From Pseudomonas lundensis (lineage in GTDB: Bacteria; Pseudomonadota; Gammaproteobacteria; Pseudomonadales; Pseudomonadaceae), in the NCBI RefSeq assembly GCF_001042985.1, contig NZ_JYKY01000010.1, positions 62,001 to 126,000 of the forward strand: 64,000 nt of DNA. The letters run 5' to 3'. The position numbers and the translations under genes were made by a program. Positions 8,823 to 19,557 of this stretch are shown in pieces. The notes beneath the pieces were generated by a model that worked only from the letters and a program-made list of their open reading frames with translations, searched no databases and had not been told where the DNA came from. How positions within the stretch are numbered: the stretch's first letter is position 1; each line of letters starts with the position of its first letter.

Positions 8823-10100
8823 ATGAATGCGTTCAATCGCCTCGCCCTTGTTATTTCTCTCGCCTCGATTTTTCCCCTCCATGCTTACGCCGCCGACACC
8901 AAAGGCAACGTTGAAGTCGTGCACTGGTGGACGTCCGGTGGCGAAGCCAAAGCAGTGGATGTGCTGAAAAAACTGGTCGAAAAAGACGGCTACACCTGGC
9001 AGGACAGCGCGGTGGCAGGGGGCGGCGGCGCCGCGGCCATGACCGTGCTCAAAACCCGTGCCGTGTCCGGTAACCCGCCGTCTGCCGCGCAGATCAAGGG
9101 CCCCGACATTCAGGACTGGGCCGCGCTCGGCTTGCTGACCCAGGTGGACGACGTAGCAAAGGCCAACAATTGGGAAGCACTGCTCCCCAAAAAGGTCTCC
9201 GAGACCATGAAGTACGAAGGCCACTACGTTGCCGTACCGGTGAACATCCACCGTGTGAACTGGCTGTGGATCAACCCTGAGGTCTTCAAGAAAGCGGGCA
9301 TCGAAAAGGCACCTACCACCCTCGACGAGCTGTATGCAGCAGGCGACAAGCTCAAGGCGGCCGGTTTTATTCCGTTGGCCCATGGCGGGCAACCCTGGCA
9401 GGACAGCACGGTCTTCGAGGACTTGGTGCTGAGCGTGATGGGGCCGGAGGGCTACCAAAAGGTCTTCGTCGATCAAGATGAAGCCACAATGACCGGCCCG
9501 CAGATGACCGAGGTCTTCACCCAGTTGAAAAAACTCAAGGGCTACATGGATCCGGACGGCACGGGGCAAGACTGGAACCTCGAAGCGGCCAAGGTCATTA
9601 ACGGCAAGGCCGGCATGCAGATCATGGGCGACTGGGCGAAAAGTGAATGGACGGCTGCCGGTAAAACAGCCGGCACCGATTACGAGTGTGTGCCATTCCC
9701 CGGTACCGACGGCAGCTTTACCTACAACATCGACTCACTGGCGATGTTCAAGCTGGCCAAGAAGAACGACACCCCTGGCAACAATGCCGCGCGTGACGAT
9801 CTGGCCAAAGTCGCACTGGAGCCGGAGTTCCAGTACGTGTTCAACCAGAACAAAGGCTCGATCCCGGTTCGCAATGACCTGGACATGAGCAAGTTCGACA
9901 GCTGCGCTCAAGCCTCGGCCAAAGACTTTGCCAGCGCGGGTGAAAAAGGGCAGTTGCCCAGCATGGCCCACAACATGGCCACCTCTCTGGCGGTGCAGGG
10001 CGCCATTTTTGATGTCGTCACCAACTTCATGAGTGACAAAAACGCGGATCCGTCAAAGGCTGGCAAGCAATTGGCTTCCGCGATCAAGGCTGCCCAGTAA
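8823..10100 (+). CDS. gtsA: Glucose/mannose ABC transporter, periplasmic binding protein
   Basis: 425 residues. A Sec signal peptide ([23 protein letters not shown]) precedes a mature family-1 sugar-binding protein beginning [19 protein letters not shown], typical of the Pseudomonas glucose binding protein. [20 protein letters not shown] and [15 protein letters not shown] are the family's ligand-cleft regions. The start at 8823 gives a correct signal peptide; the frame upstream has only one extra in-frame ATG in non-coding sequence. First gene of gtsABCD; an 8-bp stem hairpin follows its stop. Likely controlled by GtrS/GltR and by Crc/Hfq. Confidence 0.94.
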   Translation: MNAFNRLALVISLASIFPLHAYAADTKGNVEVVHWWTSGGEAKAVDVLKKLVEKDGYTWQDSAVAGGGGAAAMTVLKTRAVSGNPPSAAQIKGPDIQDWAALGLLTQVDDVAKANNWEALLPKKVSETMKYEGHYVAVPVNIHRVNWLWINPEVFKKAGIEKAPTTLDELYAAGDKLKAAGFIPLAHGGQPWQDSTVFEDLVLSVMGPEGYQKVFVDQDEATMTGPQMTEVFTQLKKLKGYMDPDGTGQDWNLEAAKVINGKAGMQIMGDWAKSEWTAAGKTAGTDYECVPFPGTDGSFTYNIDSLAMFKLAKKNDTPGNNAARDDLAKVALEPEFQYVFNQNKGSIPVRNDLDMSKFDSCAQASAKDFASAGEKGQLPSMAHNMATSLAVQGAIFDVVTNFMSDKNADPSKAGKQLASAIKAAQ

Positions 10101-10115
10101 TCCGCTGACATGAAC

Positions 10116-10135
10116 CGCCGCACCCCCGTGCGGCG
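10116..10135 (+). other. Hairpin between gtsA and gtsB
   Basis: CGCCGCAC-CCCC-GTGCGGCG, an 8-bp perfect stem with no U-run after it. Such stems after binding-protein genes often protect the upstream message from 3' exonucleases, giving more binding protein than permease. Confidence 0.5.
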
Positions 10136-10207
10136 TCCCCCTTAGTTACCCGGCGTGTGCGGCCTGTGCGAAGGCAGATGCCGGCATACCCTCTCGGGAG
10201 CAATTCG

Positions 10208-11116
10208 ATGAGTGCCGTGGCTGTGTTGAGTAAAGCCTCGCCGTTTGATGCGCTGCAACGCTGGTTGCCCAAGTTGGTCCTGGCACCCAGCATGCTGATC
10301 GTGTTGGTCGGTTTTTATGGCTACATTTTGTGGACCTTTGTGCTGTCGTTCACCAACTCCAGCTTCATGCCCAGTTACAAATGGGTGGGCTTACAGCAAT
10401 ACGTGCGGTTGATGGAAAACGATCGCTGGTGGGTGGCCAGTAAAAACCTGGCGGTGTTTGGCGGTTTGTTTATTGCCATCAGCCTGGTGATCGGGGTTTT
10501 TCTGGCCGTATTGCTCGACCAGCGCATTCGCAAAGAGGGCTTCATCCGCACCATTTACCTGTACCCGATGGCGCTGTCGATGATCGTCACCGGTACGGCC
10601 TGGAAATGGCTGCTCAACCCCGGGCTCGGGCTCGACAAGATGCTCCGCGACTGGGGGTGGGAGGGGTTTCGGTTCGACTGGCTGCTGGATCAGGACCGCG
10701 TGGTGTACTGCCTGGTGATCGCTGCCGTGTGGCAAGCCTCGGGCTTTGTGATGGCGATGTTCCTGGCCGGGTTGCGTGGTGTGGATCAATCCATCATTCG
10801 CGCGGCTCAAGTCGATGGCGCAAACCTGCCGACCATCTATTTGCGCATCGTGTTACCCAGCCTGCGTCCGGTGTTTTTCAGTGCGTTCATGATTCTGGCG
10901 CACATCGCCATCAAGAGCTTTGACCTGGTGTCCGCGATGACCGCGGGCGGGCCGGGTTACTCGTCTGATTTACCGGCCATGTTCATGTACTCCTTTACGT
11001 TCAGCCGTGGGCAAATGGGCGTCGGCTCTGCCAGCGCCATCATGATGCTGGGGGCGATTCTGGCCATTCTGGTGCCGTACCTGTACTCCGAGCTGAGGAA
11101 TAAACGCCATGATTAA
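10208..11116 (+). CDS. gtsB: Glucose ABC transporter, permease subunit 1
   Basis: 302-residue inner-membrane permease of the MalF type with about six helices, the first at LVLAPSMLIVLVGFYGYILWTF (about residues 20-45). The cytoplasmic EAA-type loop that contacts the ATPase appears as IIRAAQVDGANLPTIYLRIVLP near residue 200. Start at 10208 was chosen because GGGAG lies 8 bases before it. Its 3' end overlaps gtsC by 8 bases. Confidence 0.92.
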   Translation: MSAVAVLSKASPFDALQRWLPKLVLAPSMLIVLVGFYGYILWTFVLSFTNSSFMPSYKWVGLQQYVRLMENDRWWVASKNLAVFGGLFIAISLVIGVFLAVLLDQRIRKEGFIRTIYLYPMALSMIVTGTAWKWLLNPGLGLDKMLRDWGWEGFRFDWLLDQDRVVYCLVIAAVWQASGFVMAMFLAGLRGVDQSIIRAAQVDGANLPTIYLRIVLPSLRPVFFSAFMILAHIAIKSFDLVSAMTAGGPGYSSDLPAMFMYSFTFSRGQMGVGSASAIMMLGAILAILVPYLYSELRNKRHD

Positions 11117-11945
11117 TGCGCAGCGTTTTACCTTCAGCCGTCTGGCGATTTACGCCACGTTGATCCTCGCCGCGGCGGTGTATCTGGTGCCGCTGGTGGT
11201 GATGCTGCTCACCAGTTTCAAAAGCCCGGAAGACATCCGCACCGGCAACCTGCTGAGCTGGCCGCAGGTGATCGACGGGATTGGCTGGATCAAGGCGTGG
11301 GACACCGTGGGCGGCTATTTCTGGAACTCGGTCAAAATCACCGTCCCGGCAGTGCTGATCTCCACGTTCATCGGCGCCCTGAACGGCTACGTCCTGTCGA
11401 TGTGGCGCTTTCGCGGCTCGCAGCTGTTTTTCGGGTTGCTGTTGTTCGGCTGCTTTCTGCCGTTCCAGACCGTGTTGCTGCCTGCCTCGTTCACCATCGG
11501 CAAGCTGGGGCTGGCCAACACCACCACCGGCCTGGTGCTGGTGCACGTCGTCTACGGGCTGGCCTTCACGACGCTGTTTTTCCGCAACTACTACGTGAGC
11601 ATTCCCGACGCACTGGTCAAGGCGGCGCGTCTGGACGGTGCGGGGTTCTTCACGATTTTCGGGCGCATTCTGCTACCGATGTCGGTGCCGATCATCATGG
11701 TGTGCCTGATCTGGCAGTTCACTCAAATCTGGAACGACTTTCTGTTCGGCGTGGTGTTCGCCAGCGGCGACGCGCAACCCATCACTGTGGCGCTGAACAA
11801 CCTGGTCAATACCAGCACCGGAGCCAAGGAATACAACGTCGACATGGCTGCGGCCATGATTGCCGGGCTGCCGACATTGCTGGTCTACATTTTTGCGGGC
11901 AAGTATTTTCTGCGCGGGCTGACGTCCGGCGCGGTCAAGGGGTAA
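11109..11945 (+). CDS. gtsC: Glucose ABC transporter, permease subunit 2
   Basis: 278-residue MalG-type permease: N-terminal helix AIYATLILAAAVYLVPLVVMLL, further helices in the middle, and the EAA-type loop LVKAARLDGAGFFTIFGRILLPM. It ends three bases before the gtsD start and overlaps gtsB, so gtsBCD are translationally coupled. Confidence 0.93.
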   Translation: MINAQRFTFSRLAIYATLILAAAVYLVPLVVMLLTSFKSPEDIRTGNLLSWPQVIDGIGWIKAWDTVGGYFWNSVKITVPAVLISTFIGALNGYVLSMWRFRGSQLFFGLLLFGCFLPFQTVLLPASFTIGKLGLANTTTGLVLVHVVYGLAFTTLFFRNYYVSIPDALVKAARLDGAGFFTIFGRILLPMSVPIIMVCLIWQFTQIWNDFLFGVVFASGDAQPITVALNNLVNTSTGAKEYNVDMAAAMIAGLPTLLVYIFAGKYFLRGLTSGAVKG

Positions 11946-11948
11946 CGC

Positions 11949-13109
11949 ATGGCAACGCTCGAATTACGCAATGTCAACAAAACCTATGGCAAGGGTTTGC
12001 CGGACACGCTGAAAAACATCGAACTGAAAATCGATGACGGCGAATTTTTGATTCTGGTCGGCCCGTCGGGGTGCGGCAAATCCACGTTGATGAACTGCAT
12101 CGCGGGGCTGGAGAGCATCAGCGGTGGTGCGATTCTGGTGGACGACGCCGACATCAGCGGCATGAGCCCCAAGGACCGCGACATCGCCATGGTGTTTCAG
12201 TCGTACGCGCTGTACCCGACGATGAACGTGCGCGACAACATCGCCTTCGGTCTCAAGATTCGCAAAATGAGCACGGCCGCCATTGATGAGGAAGTGGCGC
12301 GGGTGGCCAAGCTGCTGCAGATCGAGCACCTGCTCAACCGTAAGCCCGGCCAACTGTCGGGCGGGCAGCAGCAGCGGGTGGCCATGGGCAGGGCGCTGGC
12401 GCGGCGACCGAAGATCTATTTGTTCGATGAGCCGTTGTCCAACCTTGACGCCAAGCTGCGGGTCGAGATGCGCACGGAAATGAAGTTGATGCACCAGCGT
12501 CTGAAAACCACCACCGTGTATGTCACCCATGACCAGATCGAAGCCATGACCCTGGGCGACAAAGTGGCGGTGATGAAAGACGGGATCATCCAACAGTTCG
12601 GTACCCCGAAACAGATCTACAACGATCCGGCCAACCTGTTTGTCGCCAGTTTTATCGGCTCGCCGCCGATGAATTTTATCCCGTTGCGTTTGCAGCGTCA
12701 GGAAGGGCGATTGGTGGCGTTGCTCGACAGCGGGCAGGCGCGTTGCGAGCTGCCGTTGGGCACCCGTGATGCAGGTCTGGAGGACCGTGACGTGATCGTC
12801 GGCATTCGCGCCGAGCAGATCGTGCTGGCGGCTAACGAGCCCAACGGGTTGCCGACCATTCGGGCTGAAGTGCAGGTGGTAGAGCCCACCGGGCCGGACA
12901 CGCTGGTGTTTGTGAACCTCAATGGCAGCAAAGTGTGCTGCCGTCTGGCCCCTGATGATGCGCCTCAGGTCGGTCAAAGCCTCAACGTGCAGTTCGATCC
13001 TGCGAAAGTGCTACTGTTTGATGCGAACACAGGTGAGCGATTGGGGGCGATGAATGCGCCCCCTGCGCAGGGCCGGGCGGATAACGTGGCGCATTTCAAG
13101 GGGCGTTGA
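11949..13109 (+). CDS. gtsD: Glucose ABC transporter, ATP-binding protein
   Basis: 386-residue MalK/UgpC-type ATPase. Walker A GPSGCGKST (about residues 38-46), Q-loop VFQSYALYP, signature LSGGQQQRVAMGRA, Walker B IYLFDEPLSNLDAKLR, and the switch His in YVTHDQIEAMTLGD are all intact. The C-terminal third is the MalK-type regulatory (TOBE) domain. It energises uptake of glucose captured by GtsA. oprB follows after 86 bases. Confidence 0.94.
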   Translation: MATLELRNVNKTYGKGLPDTLKNIELKIDDGEFLILVGPSGCGKSTLMNCIAGLESISGGAILVDDADISGMSPKDRDIAMVFQSYALYPTMNVRDNIAFGLKIRKMSTAAIDEEVARVAKLLQIEHLLNRKPGQLSGGQQQRVAMGRALARRPKIYLFDEPLSNLDAKLRVEMRTEMKLMHQRLKTTTVYVTHDQIEAMTLGDKVAVMKDGIIQQFGTPKQIYNDPANLFVASFIGSPPMNFIPLRLQRQEGRLVALLDSGQARCELPLGTRDAGLEDRDVIVGIRAEQIVLAANEPNGLPTIRAEVQVVEPTGPDTLVFVNLNGSKVCCRLAPDDAPQVGQSLNVQFDPAKVLLFDANTGERLGAMNAPPAQGRADNVAHFKGR

Positions 13110-13168
13110 ATCTGTACAAGGAGCCTGTCATCAGGTGCTTCTTGAGCGGTGCCGCGTTAAACAAAGCC

Positions 13169-13176
13169 AATAAGAA
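13169..13176 (+). promoter_or_regulatory. Crc/Hfq CA motif before oprB
   Basis: AATAAGAA fits AAnAAnAA and lies about 7 bases before the GAGGA of oprB. Weaker than the CAA-repeat copies elsewhere in the window. Confidence 0.35.
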
Positions 13177-13195
13177 ACCAACGAGGATCCAAGGG

Positions 13196-14533
13196 ATGAA
13201 CAACACAATGACCCGCACCCGTCTGGCCTGCCAACTGTCGGTGATGGCCGCACTCAGCCTGGGTGCAACCGGCAGTTATGCAGCCGACGCGTTCAGCGCC
13301 GACTCGAAATGGATGACCGGCGACTGGGGCGGCGAGCGGACCAAGTTGATCGAGCAGGGTATCGACATCAAGGCCGATTACGTCGGTGAGGTGGGGGCCA
13401 ACCTGCACGGGGGTTACAACCACGACAAAACGGCGCGCTACAGCGATCAGTTTGGTTTGGGCGTGGCCTTGGACCTGGAAAAACTCTGGGGATGGGATAA
13501 CACCCAAGCCAAGATTCAACTGACCAACCGTAATGGTGAAAACATCTCCAATGACCGCGTCGGCGATCCGCGTGCCGGCACGTTGAGTTCATCGCAGGAA
13601 GTCTACGGCCGTGGCCACATGGTGCGTCTGACCCAGCTGTGGATCCAGCACCAGTTCCTGGAAGGCAAGCTGGACGTCAAAGCGGGGTACTTTGGCGAAG
13701 GCGAGGATTTCAACACCTTCCCTTGCGACTTCCAGAACCTGGCGTTCTGCGGCTCCCAGGTGGGCAACTGGGCCACCAACATCTGGTACAACTGGCCGGT
13801 CAGTCAGGCGGCGTTGCGGGTCAAGTACAACATCACGCCCGAGCTGTATGCGCAAATCGGTGCCTACAACCAGAACCCGTCGCAACTGGAACACGGCAAC
13901 GGCTTCAAGCTCAGTGGCAGCGGCACCAAAGGTACCGTGCTGCCGGTTGAATTGGTGTGGTCGCCCAAGGTCAATGAGTTGCCGGGCGAATACCGTGTCG
14001 GTTATTACAAAAGCACCGCCCCGGCGGATGACGTGAAAGTCGACCTCACCAATGATGGCCAAAGTTACCGCGTGCGTGACAGCAAACACGGTTACTGGTT
14101 TGTCGTGCAGCAACAGCTCACTCAGCACAATGGTGACCCCACCCGCGGCCTGCACGTAGCCGCCAATGCCACCTTCCATGACAAGGCCACCAACATCGTC
14201 GACAACTACCAGTCGCTGATGTTTGTGTACAAAGGCCCCTTCGATGCGCGTCCAAAGGATGACATCGGTATTGGTGCCGCCCGTATTCATGTCAACGATG
14301 ACGTGAAAAAAAGCGCTGAGCTGATTAACGCATCCATCGGCGCCACTGACTACAGTGACCCGCTGTACTCGCCTCTGCGTTCCACCGAGTACAACTACGA
14401 ACTCAACTACGGTTTCCACGTGACCAATTGGCTGACCGTGCGTCCAAACCTGCAGTACATCACCCATCCGGGGGGTGTGGACAAGGTGGATAACGCACTG
14501 GTCGCCGGGCTGAAAATTCAGTCGACGTTCTGA
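13196..14533 (+). CDS. oprB: Carbohydrate-selective outer-membrane porin OprB
   Basis: 445 residues. A signal peptide (about residues 1-28, ending TGSYAADA) is followed by a beta-barrel porin of the OprB family: WMTGDWGGERTKLIEQGID, the aromatic/charged strand repeats, the paired Cys in FNTFPCDFQNLAFCGSQ, and a C-terminal Phe (LKIQSTF) as required for outer-membrane assembly. Start at 13196 uses GAGGA as ribosome-binding site; ATG at 13208 is also possible. Diffuses glucose into the periplasm for GtsA. Lies directly after gtsD and before a clear terminator. Confidence 0.94.
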   Translation: MNNTMTRTRLACQLSVMAALSLGATGSYAADAFSADSKWMTGDWGGERTKLIEQGIDIKADYVGEVGANLHGGYNHDKTARYSDQFGLGVALDLEKLWGWDNTQAKIQLTNRNGENISNDRVGDPRAGTLSSSQEVYGRGHMVRLTQLWIQHQFLEGKLDVKAGYFGEGEDFNTFPCDFQNLAFCGSQVGNWATNIWYNWPVSQAALRVKYNITPELYAQIGAYNQNPSQLEHGNGFKLSGSGTKGTVLPVELVWSPKVNELPGEYRVGYYKSTAPADDVKVDLTNDGQSYRVRDSKHGYWFVVQQQLTQHNGDPTRGLHVAANATFHDKATNIVDNYQSLMFVYKGPFDARPKDDIGIGAARIHVNDDVKKSAELINASIGATDYSDPLYSPLRSTEYNYELNYGFHVTNWLTVRPNLQYITHPGGVDKVDNALVAGLKIQSTF

Positions 14534-14558
14534 TCGCGCCAAGCTTGCGCTTTATCTA

Positions 14559-14587
14559 GCGGGTAGCCTTGGCTATCCGCTTTTTTT
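14559..14587 (+). terminator. Rho-independent terminator after gts-oprB
   Basis: GCGGGTAGC-CTTG-GCTATCCGC followed by seven T. One G-U pair in the stem. The mutarotase gene lies beyond it, so its transcription would depend on read-through or its own promoter. Confidence 0.75.
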
Positions 14588-14631
14588 CGGGTCGACCCAA
14601 CCCGACGCATGATTTTTCAGGATTGCGGCAC

Positions 14632-15495
14632 ATGCACGAGCATCCGCTTCATCGCTTTTTCAAGTCCAAACGTGAACAGCCCGTCTTTCAGTGGGAGCGC
14701 TTTCAGCAGCGCGACGTGCTGGTAATCGATCACCCGCATTGTCAGGCCGTGTTCAGCCGTCAGGGCGCGCAGTTGTTGCACTTCAAACCGACGGGGCAAA
14801 AGCCCTGGCTGTGGTGCGCGGCGAAATGGCCGCAGGTGGGCGCCATTCGCGGTGGTGTGCCGATCTGTTGGCCCTGGTATGGCCGTCATCCAAGCGAAAA
14901 TGCCTGGCCGTCCCATGGGTGGGCGCGGTTGATTGACTGGAAGTTGCTGGACAGTCATGCCGACGACGAAGGCGTGAGCCTGCACTGGCGTTTGCAACTG
15001 TGCGACTGGCAAGTGGACCTGCACGCCCGCTTGGGTGAAAGCATGACGCTGCGCCTGAGTACCGAACACCAGGACGACGCACCTTGCCACATGAGTCAGG
15101 CACTGCGCGCCTATTGGCGTATTGGTGACGTTGCTGAGGTAGCGCTGTCCGGGCTGGACGGGGTGGTGGGTTATGACCAGTTGAATCGTGAACCGTGCGA
15201 ACAAAAAGGCGAGTTGCGGGTGGAAGGCGGTTGCCAGCGCGTGTTTCACCACGACGGTGAAATGCAACTCAACGATCATGCCTGGCAGCGTGCGCTGAGC
15301 ATTGATACAGGCGACAGCGGCAACACCGTGGTGTGGCACCCCGGCAAACGGCCGCTATTGGGCGTCAGTTGGAGTGAAGTCATGGGGTTTGTGTGTGTCG
15401 AATCCACCAGTGGTGGCACCCGGCACCAGAGCCTGGCGCCGGGTGAGCAAGCGCATTTGAGCCTGCATGCCCGGGCGGGGTTATGTCATGCCTGA
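14632..15495 (+). CDS. D-hexose-6-phosphate mutarotase (YeaD-type epimerase)
   Basis: 287 residues of the galactose-mutarotase-like fold, interconverting anomers of hexose 6-phosphates. Recognisable parts are GGVPICWPWYGRHP (about residues 75-90), SHGWARLIDWKL, and the C-terminal ESTSGGTRHQSLAPGEQAHL. The start at 14632 (MHEHPLHRF) removes codons that would overlap the terminator upstream. Its place between oprB and hexR matches other pseudomonads, where it supplies the beta-anomer of glucose 6-phosphate to Zwf. Confidence 0.87.
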   Translation: MHEHPLHRFFKSKREQPVFQWERFQQRDVLVIDHPHCQAVFSRQGAQLLHFKPTGQKPWLWCAAKWPQVGAIRGGVPICWPWYGRHPSENAWPSHGWARLIDWKLLDSHADDEGVSLHWRLQLCDWQVDLHARLGESMTLRLSTEHQDDAPCHMSQALRAYWRIGDVAEVALSGLDGVVGYDQLNREPCEQKGELRVEGGCQRVFHHDGEMQLNDHAWQRALSIDTGDSGNTVVWHPGKRPLLGVSWSEVMGFVCVESTSGGTRHQSLAPGEQAHLSLHARAGLCHA

Positions 15496-15535
15496 TGAGC
15501 CTGCGGCTCGCGCTTGGACTTGACCGGCCCGGCGC

Positions 15536-16405
15536 TTACTCCAGCTCATCGCCCACCGGGTAACGGCTGGCGTTGAGGCTTTCTTTGATCTTGCGCAGGT
15601 GCGGCTGGAAGTCGACGCCACGGCGCAGGGTCATGCCGGTGGCCAGCACGTCCAGCACGGTCAGCTGGATAATGCGCGACGTCATGGGCATGTAGATGTC
15701 CGTGTCTTCGGGCAGCGGAATATTCAGGCTCAAGGTGCTGGCTTTGGCCAGGGGCGAGTTTTCAGCCGTCAAGCCCAGCACAGACGCGCCATTGGCCCGT
15801 GCAATGCGCGCCACTTCAACCAGTTCTCGGGTGCGCCCTGTGTACGAAATAATCACAAACAGCTCGCCCGTGTGGGCCACCGACGCAATCATGCGTTGCA
15901 TCAACACGTCGGCGTGGGCCGTCACCGCCAAATTGAAGCGAAAAAACTTGTGCTGTGCATCCAGCGCTACCGGGGCCGAAGCACCCAGGCCGAAAAAGTG
16001 GATCTGTCGGGCCTGAATCAACAGGTCTACGGCGCGACTGATCAGATTGGGGTCCAGCGCCTGGCACGCGCTGTCGAGCGAGGCGATGGCGCTGCCGAAA
16101 ATTTTCTGGGTGTAAGCGGCGGGGTTGTCGTCCGCTTCCACGGCACGGCTGACATACGCGGCGCCGCTGGCCAGGCTTTGCGCCAGTTGCAGCTTGAGCT
16201 CGGGGTAACCGCTGACGCCGAACGAGCGGCAGAAACGGTTGACGGTCGGCTCGCTGACCGACGCAGCCTGGGCCAGCGCCGCAATGCTGAAGCGGGTCGC
16301 TTGCTGCGGGTTTTGCAGAATGACCTCGGCCACCTTACGCTCGGCCTTGTTCAGCTCTTCGAGGCGGCCTTTGATTTGTTCGAGTAGATTGCGCACGCGG
16401 TCCAT
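15536..16405 (-). CDS. hexR: Transcriptional repressor HexR, RpiR family
   Basis: 289 residues. An N-terminal helix-turn-helix ([24 protein letters not shown], here shown as two parts: [15 protein letters not shown] and VNRFCRSFG, about residues 39-62) is joined to a SIS sugar-phosphate domain (about 125-260; [33 protein letters not shown]). HexR represses zwf, edd and gap operons and is released by KDPG. The divergent position before zwf-pgl-eda identifies it over the related RccR. A candidate operator in the 200-base interval would also serve autoregulation. Confidence 0.93.
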   Translation of the reverse strand: MDRVRNLLEQIKGRLEELNKAERKVAEVILQNPQQATRFSIAALAQAASVSEPTVNRFCRSFGVSGYPELKLQLAQSLASGAAYVSRAVEADDNPAAYTQKIFGSAIASLDSACQALDPNLISRAVDLLIQARQIHFFGLGASAPVALDAQHKFFRFNLAVTAHADVLMQRMIASVAHTGELFVIISYTGRTRELVEVARIARANGASVLGLTAENSPLAKASTLSLNIPLPEDTDIYMPMTSRIIQLTVLDVLATGMTLRRGVDFQPHLRKIKESLNASRYPVGDELE

Positions 16406-16523
16406 TTATGTTCCTTGGGGCGTCGATGCAAAAGAGCCGCATGCGAATGCGGCGCTGAAAGGTGGCCTATCCTACTGTTGGCCCGATACCACCACTAGTA
16501 GCAATCTGCATTTAGAGAAAATG

Positions 16524-16538
16524 TTGTGTTTATTACTA
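16524..16538. promoter_or_regulatory. Candidate HexR-type operator between hexR and zwf
   Basis: TTGT-GTTTATT-ACTA: same N7 spacing as the gap/edd operators but an imperfect right half. A wider dyad surrounds it (TGTTGT on the left, ACTACA on the right, and GAGAAA/TTTCTC further out). The right half resembles the ACTACA described for the sister regulator RccR. Confidence 0.5.
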
Positions 16539-16605
16539 CATTTCTCCTTGAGTGATGCCTTGAAAAAAGGTATTTGTAGCTTAACTTGATAAAAGAACCA
16601 ACATC

Positions 16606-18061
<1,456 letters not shown>

Positions 18062-18075
<14 letters not shown>

Positions 18076-18775
18076 TTTGAAACTGCCTGAAGGCGTCATT
18101 GCGCACACCTTCACATCACCGGCGGTATTGGCCGATGAACTGGCCGCGGCTGTGGCCGTGCAATTGACCGACGCGATTCAACAGCAAGGCACGGCCACGC
18201 TGGTGGTGTCGGGCGGTCGCAGCCCGGTAGCGTTTTTTCACAGCCTGATCAAACAGCCTGTCGACTGGTCGCGCGTGGTGGTCAGCCTGGCCGATGAGCG
18301 CTGGGTGCCGGTTGAACACGCCGACAGCAACGCCGGCTTGCTTAAAAAACACCTGCTGCAAGGCCCTGCAGCCAAGGCCCGCTTCGTGGGGCTGTACAAC
18401 GTGGCGGCCAATCTGGAAGAGGCCGCGCAGCAGGCCGATCGCCAGTTGGCCGAGTTACCGCCAATTGACGTGCTGATCCTCGGCATGGGCGATGACGGTC
18501 ACACGGCCTCGCTGTTCCCTGACAGCCCGAATCTGGCCAGCGCACTGGACCTCAATAACCAGCGCCGCTGCTGGCCGATGCTGGCGCCGACCGTGCCGCA
18601 TCAGCGCCTGAGCATGAGTCGCAGCCTGCTGAGCAGTGCAAAGCACACTGTGCTGTCGATTCAGGGGCCGGCCAAATTGAACACCCTTAACACGGCGTTG
18701 GCTGGCGATGATGTTGCTGCCCTGCCGATTCGAGCCTTTCTGCAACCTACGTTAGAGATTTACTGGTGCCCATGA
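18062..18775 (+). CDS. pgl: 6-phosphogluconolactonase
   Basis: 237 residues; hydrolyses the lactone made by Zwf. Motifs [24 protein letters not shown] and [19 protein letters not shown] place it in the Pgl/glucosamine-6-phosphate isomerase fold family. Start lies inside the zwf 3' end and the stop overlaps an ATG of the eda reading frame, so translation is coupled through the operon. Confidence 0.95.
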
Positions 18776-18792
18776 GCCAAGGATCAGCTGCC

Positions 18793-19458
18793 ATGCAAAC
18801 AACCACCCCGAACGTTTCGATGGCTGAGAAAGTCGCCCTGATCGATGCGCTGTGTGCCAAGGCCCGGATCCTGCCGGTCATCACCATTGCGCGTAAGCAG
18901 GACATCTTGCCGCTGGCCGATGCGCTGGCCGCGGGCGGTCTCAATGCCCTTGAAGTGACCCTGCGTTCGGAGTTCGGGCTGGAGGCGATTCGCATCCTGC
19001 GCGACCAGCGCCCGGAGCTGGTGACGGGCGCTGGCACCATCCTGGACCGCCATATGCTGGCAGCAGCCGAAGAAGCCGGCTCGCAATTCATCGTCACGCC
19101 GGGCATCACCCGCGACCTGTTGCAAGCCAGTGTGGCCAGCGACATTCCACTGCTGCCGGGTATCAGCAATGCGTCGGGGATCATGGAAGGCTACGGGCTG
19201 GGGTATCGCCGTTTCAAATTGTTCCCAGCCGAGGTCAGCGGTGGCGTTGCCGCCATCAAGGCGCTGGGCGGGCCGTTCGGTGAAGTGAAGTTTTGCCCGA
19301 CCGGGGGCGTCAGCCCGGCCAACATCCGCAGTTACATGGCGCTTAAAAACGTCATGTGTGTAGGCGGCAGCTGGATGCTCGACAGCGAGTGGATCAAAAA
19401 CGGCGATTGGGCCCGCATCCAGGAATGCACAGCGGAGGCGCTGGCGCTGCTGGACTGA
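18793..19458 (+). CDS. eda: KDPG/KHG aldolase
   Basis: 221 residues; splits KDPG to pyruvate and glyceraldehyde 3-phosphate, completing the Entner-Doudoroff route. The Schiff-base Lys is in RRFKLFPAEVSGG and the catalytic Glu region is NALEVTLRSEFG; FCPTGGVSPANI binds phosphate. I prefer the ATG at 18793 because AAGGA lies 10 bases before it and the N-terminus MQTTTPNVSMAEK resembles other Pseudomonas Eda; ATG at 18772 overlaps the pgl stop (ATGA) and is the alternative (228 residues). Confidence 0.95.
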   Translation: MQTTTPNVSMAEKVALIDALCAKARILPVITIARKQDILPLADALAAGGLNALEVTLRSEFGLEAIRILRDQRPELVTGAGTILDRHMLAAAEEAGSQFIVTPGITRDLLQASVASDIPLLPGISNASGIMEGYGLGYRRFKLFPAEVSGGVAAIKALGGPFGEVKFCPTGGVSPANIRSYMALKNVMCVGGSWMLDSEWIKNGDWARIQECTAEALALLD

Positions 19459-19498
19459 GGGTTGTTTCACGAATGTGTTGTGTGTTCTACGGTTTTTC

Positions 19499-19527
19499 GG
19501 TGCGCTTGGTCGGCGCACCTTTTTTTT
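19499..19527 (+). terminator. Rho-independent terminator after zwf-pgl-eda
   Basis: GGTGCGC-TTGGTCG-GCGCACC followed by eight or more T. Ends the operon. Confidence 0.85.
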
Positions 19528-19557
19528 GCCTGTGTGTTTTGCCGTGAGGCGCGATTG

